Assembly (NCBI GenBank): GCA_020137815.1 | Contig: CM035356.1 | Location: 1 to 64,000 of the forward strand | DNA: 64,000 bases | Reading direction: 5' to 3' | DNA from: Hormiphora californensis | Taxonomy: Eukaryota; Ctenophora; Tentaculata; Cydippida; Pleurobrachiidae | Shown: positions 53,974 to 64,000 of the stretch, in pieces | Position numbering within the stretch: the stretch's first letter is position 1 | Layout of the letters: each line of letters opens with the position of its first letter | Notes under the pieces: generated by a model | Database searches by the model: none | The model's input: only the letters and a program-made list of their open reading frames with translations | Told to the model about the DNA's origin: nothing | Translations under genes and position numbers: made by a program

Positions 53974-56900
53974 ATGAAGTCCACCAATAGCACCAGGGTT
54001 AAAGCCCCTGATATTCTTGCAGAGGCCAATGGCGCCCTTGAAGTGGTAGGCTTAAAGCCTGCGGGAGGGCCTGCTACAGATGGCTGGAGGCCCGAGCCGG
54101 AACCAGAAAACCCCTTAAAAAGTACAAAAAAATCTAGGATTTTAGGGTGTAATAGTGAGACGGTTTTTGGCACCCTAAATGTGAGGACCATACGCGAGGC
54201 TTATCGTAGAGATGTCATGGAGAGTGAGTTTGTGAGGAGCGGCCTGAGTATCCTGGGGGTGCAGGAGCACCGGATTTGTCACTCTGAGAGGGTCTGTGTG
54301 CAGAGAGGGAGAGGTTTCTCGTTTATTTCTTCATCAGCCTGGAGGTCTGGATCAGGGGCATCTTGCGGGGGTGTAGGAGTGTATGTAAATCAAGATGCGT
54401 ACTCGGCAGTGAAAATGGTGAAGTCATACACTAACCGAATACTACTTGTGAGCTTCACTGGCAACCCTGCTCTCACTGTCATTTGTGTGTACGCCCCTAC
54501 TGAGGGGAGTGATCCAGCGGAGGCAGAGAGTTTCCATGAGGCCCTGAGGGGAGCTATCCATGAGGTTCCAGCACAGGATGTTCTGGTTGTGTTAGGGGAC
54601 CTAAACGCCCATCTGTCTAGGGAATCGCCGGACGATGGGGGTTGGTATTTTCATTCAACGTCGAATAGGAACGGGGCGCTGCTCCGTGATACTATGTTAG
54701 AATGTAATCTGGTGGCAGGTAATCATCGTTTCCAGAAAAAGCTGGCTAAGCTTCATACTTTCACCAGTGAGGGCACACTCTGCCAAAGTCAAATTGATTA
54801 TATTCTGGTTCGACGGAAGTGGAAGAACTCTTTGCGTAACGTAGAGGTAGTGGACACGTTTGGTAGTGTAGGGTCTGATCATAGAGCAGTTCTCGGTTTC
54901 CTTCGCCTCAGTCTACGGAAGACTAAACGTGCTAAAGGACAGATCAAGTTCGATTATACTTGTCTCAGAGAGGAGCCTGACCTGTGTGAGAGGTACAAAG
55001 TGGAGGTGAGGAATAGGTATGATGTGTTGAGAACAGATGTGGAGGATGCTTCTGGAAGGTATGGGGCATTTGTGTCGGCTGTTGGTGAAACCAATAAGCT
55101 CCTACTGCCACGGAAGCGCAGACGTGCTACCGATAGCGCTATGAGTGACCTGAGAGTTCGTAGTGTAAGAGACGAGTTGTTCGAAGCTAAGAAAGCTTTG
55201 TTTCTCCATCCCACTGAGAATAATAGAGTCGAGGTTAGCGAGAGGAGAGAACTCTTAAAGGAAACGCATGCCTCAGTCACTGAAGAACTTATCTCTCAGA
55301 AGATTCGTCGGGTAGAAACTGCTAATGATGAGAGAAAAAATAAGGTGGCGTGGGACCTCATTAGAGATGTTACTGGGGACTCTAAAGGAAATGGTGGTGG
55401 CCTGGTAGAAGGTGGTAGTGCTGAGGGGAGGCTGGAGTCTTGGAGGAAACACTTTTCTGGGATACTCGGTGAACCGCCTAGTGTTCCTGATGAGGACCTT
55501 GTCATTAATACAGTATGTGAGGAGCTACCTATATTTACAGATACGTTCAGTCAGGATGAGTATACCGCAGCTAAGAGGTCCATTAAGGAGGGGAAGGCGC
55601 CTGGAGATGATGGTCTAGCACCTGAGGTCCTGAAACGGGGAGGTGTCGATGACATTGTATTAGAGTTCTTCAACGATGCACTGGAATATGGTAGTTTCCC
55701 TGAACAATGGAAGAGCCTTCTTATAGTTCCAGTTCCTAAAAAGGGGGACCTCACTAAAACTAGTAACTATAGGGGAATCTCTCTGACCTCCGCTGCTCTA
55801 AAAACTCTCAATAAGATGATCCTCAACCGCCTACTACCCCATATTGAGCCTATTTTGAGGGATAACCAGAATGGATTCCGACCAGGGAGGTCTACTACCA
55901 GTCACATTCTGGCCCTCCGGCGGTTGTTGGAAGGGGTAACAGAAAGGAAATTAACTTCTGTTATCCTATTTATAGACTTTCGGCGTGCGTTTGATTCTTT
56001 GCACAGGGGTATTCTTATGCGCATTCTGAGAGCTTACGGTATTCCTGACAAATTAGTTCGGCTTATAGAATGTTCGTATGAGGACACCATGGCCCGGGTT
56101 AAAACGGAGGACGGACTCACGGAGGCTATATTAATTCTGGCTGGCGTTTTACAGGGGGACACCTTGGCTCCATATTTGTTTATTATAGCTATTGACTATG
56201 TCATGAGAGAGGCTCTGGCTGGTAGGGACGTTGGATTTACCCTCAGGAAGAGGAAGAGTAGGCGTTATCCTGAAGTGAAGATCACAGACACCGATTACGC
56301 TGATGACCTGTCACTCCTTTCGGACACAATCGAACAGGCACAGGAATTCTTAGAAAGTCTGGAAACGGCAGCGGCTGCAGTTGGTCTTCACCTGAATGAA
56401 GGGAAGACTAAGTTTATGGCTACTGGTATAGAGGAACCTTCCCTCGTTAGCTCTACGGGAAACTATCTAGAACAAGTGGACGATTTCGTTTACCTTGGTG
56501 CCCACCTTAAATCGACGGAGATGGATTTTAACATTAGGAAGGCTAAGGCCTGGGCAGCCTGTCATAGACTCAAAGGAATATGGAAAACTGACCTGAGAAG
56601 GAGCATTAAGGTAAACCTGTTCCGTACTACAGTAGAGGCCATTCTATTGTACGGCGCTGAAACGTGGACCCTTACATCTACTATGGAGAAACAATTGGAT
56701 GGCTGTTATAGTAGGATGCTACGAATGGCGCTTGGCATCAACTGGTGGGATAGGGTCTCTAATGAGGAAGTCTTCCAGAATGTCCCCAGAGTTTCTGAGA
56801 CTGTGATGACTCGTAGACTTAGGCTGGCTGGACATGTTCACAGACACGAGGAGCTAACAGCTCACCAACTGCTGTTTTGGGAACCTGATAGGGGCTCTAG

Positions 56901-57045
56901 AAGCCGGGGTAGACCCAAGAAAACCTATATTAACCAGCTCAGGGAGGATACTGGCTTATCTAATGATGGCGATATCAAGAGGCTAATGGAAGATCGTGTG
57001 CTGTGGCGGACCGAACTGACTGCTCGGACAATGAAGCCGCCTTAA
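53974..57045 (+). CDS. RTE-like non-LTR retrotransposon polyprotein, 1023 aa (endonuclease-RT)
   Basis: One unbroken ORF. The N-terminal part is an apurinic-type endonuclease: FGTLNVRTI near residue 65, VQEHR (catalytic Glu), VYAPTEG, GDLNAH near 208 and SDHRAV near 301. Then RT: PVPKKGD, the NGFRPGRST block, FIDFRRAFD near 666 (first catalytic Asp), GVLQGDTLAPYLF, and DYADDLSLL near 774 (catalytic YADD), with LHLNEGKTKFM and a C-terminal AETWTL and RLRLAGHVHRHEE region. It nicks target DNA and primes reverse transcription there. All catalytic signatures are present, so it may be recently active. A single ORF without ORF1 plus a 3' short tandem repeat favours an RTE-like clade; other APE-type clades are not excluded. 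Confidence 0.92.
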   Translation: MKSTNSTRVKAPDILAEANGALEVVGLKPAGGPATDGWRPEPEPENPLKSTKKSRILGCNSETVFGTLNVRTIREAYRRDVMESEFVRSGLSILGVQEHRICHSERVCVQRGRGFSFISSSAWRSGSGASCGGVGVYVNQDAYSAVKMVKSYTNRILLVSFTGNPALTVICVYAPTEGSDPAEAESFHEALRGAIHEVPAQDVLVVLGDLNAHLSRESPDDGGWYFHSTSNRNGALLRDTMLECNLVAGNHRFQKKLAKLHTFTSEGTLCQSQIDYILVRRKWKNSLRNVEVVDTFGSVGSDHRAVLGFLRLSLRKTKRAKGQIKFDYTCLREEPDLCERYKVEVRNRYDVLRTDVEDASGRYGAFVSAVGETNKLLLPRKRRRATDSAMSDLRVRSVRDELFEAKKALFLHPTENNRVEVSERRELLKETHASVTEELISQKIRRVETANDERKNKVAWDLIRDVTGDSKGNGGGLVEGGSAEGRLESWRKHFSGILGEPPSVPDEDLVINTVCEELPIFTDTFSQDEYTAAKRSIKEGKAPGDDGLAPEVLKRGGVDDIVLEFFNDALEYGSFPEQWKSLLIVPVPKKGDLTKTSNYRGISLTSAALKTLNKMILNRLLPHIEPILRDNQNGFRPGRSTTSHILALRRLLEGVTERKLTSVILFIDFRRAFDSLHRGILMRILRAYGIPDKLVRLIECSYEDTMARVKTEDGLTEAILILAGVLQGDTLAPYLFIIAIDYVMREALAGRDVGFTLRKRKSRRYPEVKITDTDYADDLSLLSDTIEQAQEFLESLETAAAAVGLHLNEGKTKFMATGIEEPSLVSSTGNYLEQVDDFVYLGAHLKSTEMDFNIRKAKAWAACHRLKGIWKTDLRRSIKVNLFRTTVEAILLYGAETWTLTSTMEKQLDGCYSRMLRMALGINWWDRVSNEEVFQNVPRVSETVMTRRLRLAGHVHRHEELTAHQLLFWEPDRGSRSRGRPKKTYINQLREDTGLSNDGDIKRLMEDRVLWRTELTARTMKPP

Positions 57046-57060
57046 GTCAAGTAAGTCAAG
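57043..57060 (+). repeat. LINE 3' tail, (TAAGTCAAG)2
   Basis: Two exact TAAGTCAAG units begin with the ORF stop codon. Short 3' tandem repeats instead of poly(A) are usual for RTE-like elements. The next bases AATAGAAACAA also occur at 53261-53271, a possible target-site duplication. Confidence 0.6.
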
Positions 57061-57069
57061 AATAGAAAC

Positions 57070-57775
57070 AATCCTTGTGTTTTAATAGAAAATTCCAAAA
57101 ATTGTCTTTTTATTTCAAAAAATGAAACTCGGGAAGCTTGAGTATAAATGATTGATATTAAATAGACTTTTGAGCCATAAAACTATCTAGTGATCCTTAA
57201 AAAGTACATAATCCCCTAAATTAGTTGTATTTCTAGCTGTTGTGCACCCAGTTTTTATAAAAACTAAAACATTTGTTTTATTAATAATGCAGTGTAGCGG
57301 TGAATAGCGGTACATAATTTTTGTTGCAGGATACTCGGAAGGGTCTATATTAACACGTGTAACCCTTGAATTTTCCGCCTAATGACGCCCAAACTACTAT
57401 TTTTACTCTTATTTTCGTAAAAATAGGGTAATTTTACTATGCACACAGAAATGTTCACCGCCTATGAACGGAAAATCCAATTACCACATACTAAAAAGCA
57501 TTGAAAAGACAAAATTATGATGAGTATGGTTAACATCTAGTTTGTCAGAGATAACAAACATATAATGTAAGAAAAAAATCTGAAAATTGATAAATTTGAC
57601 TGCCAAAATTGATTCAATTGCCAGAATTTAAGTTTGTGCATATTGTTTTATTCATAACATAGGCATATCTTAATATTTTTTGATGCGGTTTTTTGTACTG
57701 GCTAGACCTAACAATTCTCTATTGGGTAGCAAATTTGCAGCGAAATCGATTTTTTTCCCTAAACGACCATCGTTA
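57070..57775. other. No gene seen
   Basis: AT-rich sequence between the LINE and the next foldback. It begins with a piece resembling the interior of the TTAAAGTGAGAG family (AGAAACAATCCTTGTGTTTT). No coding or repeat structure otherwise. Confidence 0.5.
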
Positions 57776-57777
57776 CC

Positions 57778-58398
57778 CACTGTGTGGTGGTCGCATAGGA
57801 ACTGGTCCACTATGGTCCTTTCGATGTGCGTATTCGGGTCCAGGTTTACGGTCCTCGATACCTCCCGGCAGGCACACAGGTCGAAACGCAGCAGGATCCG
57901 GAGCGGAGATGTGGGCCTGTTTAGAGGGCAGGCCTGAAGCTGGTGTCTTCCTTCCATACAGGGGATACTGAATCACTTCACCGATTCGTCTCCCGTATCC
58001 CATACCCAATTAGTTACAGATCCCAAATCACTTCACCGATTCGTCTCCCGAATCCCATACCCAATTAGCTGCAGATACCGAATCACTTCACCGATTCGTC
58101 TCCTGTATCCCATACCCAATTAGCTGCAGATACGGGAGACGAATCGGTGAAGAGATTCGGTATCTGCAACTAATTGGGTATGGGATACGGGAAACGAATC
58201 GGTGAAGTGATTCGGTATCCCCTGTATGGAAGGAAGACACCAGCTTCAGGCCTGCCCTCTAAACAGGCCCACATCTCCGCTCCGGATCCTGCGGCGTTTC
58301 GAACTGTGTGCTTGCCTGTATCGAGGACCGTAAACCTGGACCCGAATACGCACATCGAGAGGACCATAGTGGACCAGTTCCTATGCGACCACCATCTT
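57778..58398. repeat. Foldback with central 57-bp tandem repeats
   Basis: GGTGGTCGCATAGGAACTGG (57786) is mirrored at about 58375-58395; arms of about 200 bp. The centre (57970-58200) is tandem units of CCGAATCACTTCACCGATTC with GTCTCC and CCCATACCCAATTAG, partly inverted. Confidence 0.9.
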
Positions 58399-58408
58399 AC
58401 TCGCCAAC

Positions 58409-58508
58409 ACATCCAGCAGCAGGACCAGCAGTGGCGCCCGACTGAGGACTACACCATACTCGATCTGGACCAGCGCTCTCACCAGCCAGCATCTACCACT
58501 CCTATATA
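58409..58508. repeat. Inverted copy of the 53.07-kb repeat
   Basis: ACCATACTCGATCTGGACCA through GCATCTACCACTCCTATA is the reverse complement of 53062-53150. With that copy it forms the outer ends of a 5.45-kb foldback enclosing the LINE. Confidence 0.9.
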
Positions 58509-58609
58509 ACATTCAGCCCATGTACTCCGCCTCCACCGTCTCCTCCGCCATAAACACTGTTTATAGCAAGACAATTGGCGGGGAACTCTGATCACGATCT
58601 GTTTCTGGC

Positions 58610-58670
58610 TGCTAAAATCTATTTCTGGCTGCTTGCAGCCAGAAATAGATTTAGCAGCCAGAAATAGACT
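58610..58670. repeat. Short tandem/inverted repeat (TTTCTGGCTGC)
   Basis: Alternating ATCTATTTCTGGCTGCTTGC and its inverse form a compact hairpin. Confidence 0.75.
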
Positions 58671-58757
58671 GTCGAGCAACTGTGCACCTGCCGGACATAC
58701 ATTGCCAAAAATTGCTGAAAAAGGGTACAATTTTTATCAAGCTAATTCCACTTCTAG

Positions 58758-59840
58758 TCACTGCGCTGGCAAGCGCAAAGGTTGCCATTCCCCCCCCCCC
58801 TCAAAAAGCGCCGCCAGAAACGCAGTTATACGTTTAATGGGTGTTTGGCTGAAAATCCAGATTTCAGAAGGCTATAGCGTGGCTCCCTTTCGTCCGTTTG
58901 ACTTGAAATTTGGAATGTATACCCGGCTTGGGGTCTTTGACTCAAGTTCAAAATTTCAAGTACCTATCTCATCTGGAACCGAAGCTACAGACAGGTCCCA
59001 TTTGCTCTAAATTCAGTGTAACAGGCATGCGTGCGCATAGGAGAGACGCTTTTTATAAGTGAATGTGACGCCAAACGAAAAGAGATAGAGACTTCATCTT
59101 TTCACAGCTGGTAGATCTACTGGAATGTGTGTGCATTAGTCGTAGTGGGGTCCCTTTTCATTGCCAGAAACGTCCTAAAGAACGTCTTAAAGTCGTCATT
59201 TTTCAGGCTCTAACCAAAATTCTTTGAGCTTAATTTACATACACCCTGAAGACGCATTCTAATCGAAAATCAAAGACTATATATCATGGAAAGAGAATTG
59301 TCTGAACTTTCAGAAACTACATCTTGAATTTTGAAAACCAGACGTATAAGGGTCTTAAAACGCGTCTAAAGTGATATGACTGTTTAAAAACAGATATGAC
59401 GTTATGGGTTTTTTCGCTATAGCTCAAGTCTCATCCAATCGAACTCAAACTTGGTCAGTATCTTCATCTAGGTGGGCCCGATAATATATGACGTCATAAT
59501 TTTGAGGTTACAACGTCGTGAAGTCATTTTATGACGTCAAAATGACGTCACAAATGAAAATTTCTCAATTTCGCGACTCTAACCTCTGTACCTATTCTAC
59601 TAAATCTACATGGATAAAAAAATCCCAAAAATGGTGCAAATTATACCAAAACTAATGGAAATTAGTAGGCCGGAAAGGTTGCCTTACGATTTGAGCTACC
59701 TTTGGCACTGGTACATTCCCTTTTGAAGATAACCGAAGCATCTGTAACATGTCTATACCCCGTGAATGTTACGGTGCCTAAGGTAGCTCAAATCTTAAGG
59801 CAACCTTTCCGGCCTACTAATTTCAATTAGTTTTGGTATA
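58758..59840 (+). mobile_element. Hairpin-ended element E7 (A subtype)
   Basis: Starts TCACTGCGCTGGCAAGCGCA; C-run, GCAGTTATACGTTTAATGGG, TGACGTCA motifs (59488-59552), subterminal foldback 59641-59840 and end ...GGTATA. Reverse-complement collinear with E1. It lies inside the left arm of a larger foldback, between CTTCTAG and TAGGTCC. Confidence 0.88.
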
Positions 59841-60205
59841 TAGGTCCCTACAAACACCAAATTGGCCGCGGTTTTATCGATAAAAAAGTTGGGTTTTCGG
59901 GTCACGCCTATAGCCACTCACGAGTAATTACATTGTATCACTACGGTTGTATAATAACCCTTTATACGGGGTGGTACTATCGCGTGGTACTATCCTCCAT
60001 TATTTTATCAAGATAAATTTTAACTCTACTCTCTAGGGACCAACATTTACTTAACTAAATACCTAATTTAAAAATTTTGGTCGGCAAAATTCGGACCACA
60101 CCAATAGAAGTGTTTCATTTCGTCACGTGGGAATCACGTGAACGTCCTCACAACACCAGAAGATAGAGGATCTCCTAGCCTTTTGGTGTCGTTAGGTCGG
60201 AGCAA

Positions 60206-61402
60206 TATACAGGGTGTCCCACTGTCTTTGCATCACCTGTGATTTTGGGTGATGAGTGGGTTCCATTCAAATGCCCATAACTCATCGAAAAGTAGGTCAA
60301 AACGGCTCAACTAAAAACAGTGTTGTAGAGAATTGTCAGGCGCACATTTGGGTACAAGATTAATGTTCCAAGTCTTACCAACCGTCAGATTAATCGTCTT
60401 AAAGTCAAAAATACGTGACTATGAAATCTGACCGGGGTTCACGTTTTGAAAAATTCACAAATGCAAAGTTGCTCGGATCACATTGCATCCCTCATAAGAG
60501 TTGTAGGAAATTGTCTGGCGATCATTTTGGTACCCGGGTTTTTATCCTAGCTCAATGTTTAGAGTGTCTTATGACTGTCAGAACTGGAATTTTCCCAAAA
60601 GTGGTCTCAGGTATCGCATTGCATTTTGCCCTGTTATGAAGCTCATAGCTGCTTGAATAACATCTTAGTGCATGATAGGGTTGAGATAGACCACTTGCGT
60701 ATCCTACACATTAACAGGGGCCTTGCCAAATCGTCATAACAACCCTGTCAAGTGTCTAGATGAAATGTGCTGATTATCATGGGATTACACACGACACCGA
60801 GCCACCTAATTAGGGGTTGTGAGCCGATACCAACTAAGACTCAGCATAGACAAATCTTCATGTTCCTACAGTCATAACGCAACTAAAACGTAGAGCTAAG
60901 GAAAAAATCATGGTATCAAAATGAACCTCAGACGATTCCAATCAAGCTCTTATAAATTTCAAATCATTTTACCCATTTGTTGATGACACGTGATCCCCTC
61001 AAAAATGTTGGTTGAATTTTGTCTTTAGACAGTCATAAGACACCTTAAACATTAAGCTAGGATAAAAATTCGGGTACCAAAATGACCGCCAGACGATTCC
61101 CTACAACTCTTATGAGGGATGCAATGTGATCCGAGCAACTTTGCATTTGTGAATTTTTCAAAACGTGAACCCCGGTCAGATTTCATAGTCACGTACTTGT
61201 GACTTTACGACGATATATCTGGCGATTGGTAAGACTTGGAACATCAATCTTGTACCCAAATATGCGCCTGACAATTCTCTACAACACTGTTTTTGGTTGA
61301 GCCGTTTTGACCTACTTTTCGATGAGTTATGGGCATTTGAATGGAACCCACTCATCACCCAAAATCACAGGTGATGCAAAGACAGTGGGACACCCTGTAT
61401 AT
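60206..61402. mobile_element. 1.2-kb foldback, ends ACAGGGTGTCCCA
   Basis: TATACAGGGTGTCCCACTGT at 60208 is mirrored by CAGTGGGACACCCTGTATAT at 61402. Arms match through AACTCATCGAAAAGTAGGTC and far inward. TA flanks and the ACAGGGTGTCCCA end suggest a Tc1/mariner-type or related MITE. Confidence 0.92.
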
Positions 61403-61477
61403 ATATAATGCAGATCCGTCCTGGACGGACCGTCCATTTGGATCACATCACACACATTCTTATGGAGGCCGGTCGAC

Positions 61478-61815
<338 letters not shown>

Positions 61816-61856
61816 TTGCGATCGGTACGATCGCACCAGTTTCTAGTTTAATTAAC

Positions 61857-61923
61857 GCACCGGGGCAGTTCGAACCATGTCATCTTCACGCTGCTCGTTC
61901 TGGTTCGAATTGCCCCGGTATCA
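61857..61923. repeat. Small hairpin CCGGGGCAGTTCGAACC
   Basis: GCACCGGGGCAGTTCGAACC is mirrored by GGTTCGAATTGCCCCGGT around a short loop. Confidence 0.8.
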
Positions 61924-62297
61924 CGTGACGCTAACACCAACACATCATTGGAGAACTTCGACTTCAATTCAGATTTGATGGTATGGTATAGGTAGGCAAA
62001 CCCGGGCAAACTTCTTCATCGATAAAACCGCAGCCAACTTTTTCGGTCTTTCTATGGAGGTAGGGACCTATTAGAGCCTACTAGAAGTGAAAAAAAGGGC
62101 ATAAAATTATGCCCTTTTTGTAATGTATGCCCTGACCAATAGGGTGTAACACGCAGAAGTAGGAATGAAATCAATGGATTTTACAAACGTCAAACGACAA
62201 ACACAATACTTTTAATCAAATTTGGATTTCCTGTATCACACGACTTGTTCACTTTCCACCAACACTGCTCAATCGGGATCCCGAGAGCTACTATTAT

Positions 62298-63449
62298 TCA
62301 CGGTCCAACTTTGTGTCGACACACAGGACACTCTGCTTTACGGCACAGCCAATTGTCGATGCAAACCGAATGAAAAGTATGAAAACATGGGAGAGTTCTA
62401 ACAGTAACACCCTGATCAATCTCACAGAGACATATGTTACAACTTTGTTCCCCGTTGAACTTTGTGGTAACGGTGTTAGACGAGATATCAAGGGGAGAGA
62501 GACCATGGCCAGGATCCAAATTGTTTTCATCCAACACCAGCATTTCCTCGTAACTCAAACTGTCATTTATATGGGGTACCATGAAGAGTTGGTTTATTAA
62601 CGATTGAGATAAGGGAAATCCGTTTGCAATTACACGCGTTTGAATAGACGGGGATTGGTAATGGGGCCGTTGCTGTCGACGACCAGATCGCCCTCCCCTA
62701 TAATTTCTACTACGGGTCCTACCAGATGACGTGGAGGGTTCTTGGTCACCGAGAACTACTACCTCTGAAATATTATCACTTCTTCTCGATCTATCAGATC
62801 CCCTCCCGCTACCAGCTGCCGATCTATCAGATCCCCTCCCGCTACCAGCTGCCGATATATTAGATCCCCTCCCGCTACCAGCTGTCGATCTATCAGATCC
62901 CCTCCCGCTACCAGCTGTCGATCTATCAGATCCCCTCCCGCTACCAGCTGTCGAGACTGTGCTAACAGACCTGCCTTCCGAAGGCGACCTACCAGTGTTT
63001 GTATTAGTGATGATAATTCCTCCGGATCGACCCTGTCTTATTTGACGTTGTCCGCCTACTGTCAACAAGGAATTATCCTGGGTCACGGCATCCTCGTCAT
63101 CAATACTTATTGCTCCTCTGTATTGAACTGCCCTTTGCTCTTCACGACTGTCCTCTATTAGAGAATCGAACAATACTGCAAGGTCTTCATTGTTTTCAGA
63201 GAATGCCGTGTTTAGAGCCGATGAAACTATGCTTTGAGTATCGGGGGACATGACACGCATTTCCTCGTTGTCAGAATCTGAATCGAGGATATGAACAGTG
63301 GTAGTTGGTCGAGAGGTTAAACTAACTGCGTTATTAGAAGTTAAGTTCTGTTCGGATTGGTGAAGTTCAAGCGCAGCAAGTTCGTCCTCTTCTGCTTGAA
63401 GGCGACGTGCCAGCTGCAAATCACTACTAGTAGTGTAGCTACTCATCAT
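62298..63449 (-). CDS. RING-H2 E3 ubiquitin ligase, 383 aa
   Basis: One uninterrupted ORF. The C-terminal RING-H2 finger has all eight ligands: C337, C340, C355, H357, H360, C363, C374, C377, in the pattern CNIC...PCFHTFHSVC...CPVC, with the Trp (W367) usual for E2 contact. Near the N-terminus DLQLARRLQAEED (10-22) resembles a ubiquitin-interacting helix. The middle is low complexity: Ser/Gly/Arg with five 11-residue repeats (about 167-221), then a basic RGGRSGRRQQR stretch. Overall layout is like the RNF38/RNF44/RLIM/Arkadia type, but the orthologue is not assigned. First ATG chosen (MMSSYTT). A possible ATTAAA polyadenylation signal is at 62216-62211. Upstream non-coding exons cannot be excluded. 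Confidence 0.88.
   Translation of the reverse strand: MMSSYTTSSDLQLARRLQAEEDELAALELHQSEQNLTSNNAVSLTSRPTTTVHILDSDSDNEEMRVMSPDTQSIVSSALNTAFSENNEDLAVLFDSLIEDSREEQRAVQYRGAISIDDEDAVTQDNSLLTVGGQRQIRQGRSGGIIITNTNTGRSPSEGRSVSTVSTAGSGRGSDRSTAGSGRGSDRSTAGSGRGSNISAAGSGRGSDRSAAGSGRGSDRSRRSDNISEVVVLGDQEPSTSSGRTRSRNYRGGRSGRRQQRPHYQSPSIQTRVIANGFPLSQSLINQLFMVPHINDSLSYEEMLVLDENNLDPGHGLSPLDISSNTVTTKFNGEQSCNICLCEIDQGVTVRTLPCFHTFHSVCIDNWLCRKAECPVCRHKVGP
62788..62952. repeat. 33-bp coding minisatellite, five units
   Basis: Five nearly identical units starting GATCTATCAGATCCCCTCCC, in frame, encode S(T/A)AGSGRGS(D/N)(R/I) repeats in the RING protein. Copy number is likely to vary. Confidence 0.95.
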
Positions 63450-63589
63450 CTTCTTAGGAGTATTTCCTCTTCATGCAACACACACAGGATCATACTAAAA
63501 AATAATCGTATTCACAATTACGCCTGATGATTGGTTTCCCGTCAGGGATTCCATGAAACGTGTGTTGCGTCCTAAATACAGCTGTATTA

Positions 63590-63727
63590 TTTCGTTGTAC
63601 ATAAAGAGATTTGAGTAAGAATTAAATAGGGAAGAAAACAAAAAATAGTGGGTTTAACCGGGAATCGACCCAGGGACCTTCAGAGAGGCATGCTCAGAGC
63701 TATACTACTAACCTACAATTTACTAAA
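63590..63727 (-). ncRNA. tRNA-headed SINE, copy 2
   Basis: Minus strand: GGTTAGTAGTATAGC (A-box-like), GGGTCGATTCCC (B box), then a body with TTTTCTTCCCTATTTAATTC shared with copy 1. The tRNA-like heads differ between the copies. Confidence 0.6.
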
Positions 63728-63771
63728 CCCCTTTGGTAGCATAATTATGCATATATGTACCAAAAAGAATA

Positions 63772-63830
63772 GATATTTAGTCCATAAACCAATTAAATAA
63801 ATTAGTTTGGATGCCCGGGCTCATGCCCGG
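63772..63830. repeat. Arm fragment of the 2.46-kb foldback family
   Basis: TTTAGTCCATAAACCAATTA then AATTAGTTTGGATGCCCGGG matches one arm of 2456-2550, followed by a short duplication of CTCATGCCCGGG. Confidence 0.8.
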
Positions 63831-64000
63831 GCTCACCTTTCCAGCCAACTAATTTCAGTTAGTTTTTGGCATAATTGGGGCATATTTTTGGTATTTTCTG
63901 ATGTGAAATACGATGTAAGACATGTCTGGACGTGTAAAGACCGTCAGGAATCGCTAAAATACGAACATTTCAATTTTGACGTCATTATGACGTCATAGCG
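63831..64000 (-). mobile_element. Hairpin-ended element E9 (C subtype), partial
   Basis: Reads from inside the distal hairpin arm (CACCTTTCCAGCCAACTAAT) through TTTTTGGCATAATTGGGGCA into TGACGTCATTATGACGTCAT at the window edge. Reverse-oriented relative to E2 and E6. Truncated at the left and cut by the window end. Confidence 0.8.

Overview
This is a repeat-dense invertebrate (early-branching metazoan-like, possibly sponge) nuclear segment. The evidence is two spliced genes with GT..AG introns, several non-LTR retrotransposon remnants, tRNA-headed SINEs, (GA)n microsatellites and an unusual density of long foldback (inverted-repeat) elements. The host species cannot be fixed from sequence alone.

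Host genes, all on the minus strand. (1) A seven-exon NASP (SHNi-TPR histone chaperone) gene, 30308 down to 12190. Every splice phase is consistent and gives 403 codons plus a stop; the SHNi-TPR region, an acidic insert, the ISHLVRKK motif and a C-terminal NLS-like cluster are visible. (2) A nine-exon AKAP17A/XE7-like gene, 50371 down to 31157, 433 codons plus a stop, again with every phase consistent. It has the N-terminal AKAP17A homology region, an RRM-like domain and a charged coiled-coil tail, but lacks the long arginine/serine-rich C-terminus of the vertebrate protein. (3) An apparently single-exon RING-H2 ubiquitin ligase, 63449 down to 62298. AKAP17A and NASP are head-to-tail, about 850 bp apart.

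Mobile DNA. 1-11.5 kb: foldbacks, a 160-bp tandem array, LINE pieces (an endonuclease fragment, an intact-looking ORF1, RT pieces) and a near-perfect 1.69-kb tandem duplication. 11.5-30.3 kb: NASP, with introns holding a 1.0-kb hairpin, pogo-like MITEs, a decayed LINE (about 19.1-23.7 kb, perhaps longer), a 1.3-kb foldback and an 11-bp tandem-repeat foldback. 31-50.4 kb: AKAP17A, with introns largely built from one modular element family. 50.5-53 kb: two abutting elements, each carrying its own variant of a bipartite motif. 53-58.5 kb: an RTE-like LINE with one intact 1023-codon ORF inside a foldback. 58.7-64 kb: nested foldbacks, a (GA)n tract, the RING gene and a SINE.

Most notable. (a) A family of about 1.1-1.5 kb elements (at least nine copies or pieces) begins TCACTGCGCTGGCAAGCGC, carries TGACGTCA arrays and ends in a large subterminal hairpin. 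Two copies sit inside arms of other inverted repeats, so the empty site can be read from the opposite arm, and both show insertion without target-site duplication, as rolling-circle (Helitron-like) elements do. (b) One copy of this family supplies the stop codon and last five codons of NASP. (c) Two sister elements at 50.6-53.0 kb carry repeated ACTCAw-N4-TGyGG motifs, a different variant homogenised in each and often about 145 bp apart.
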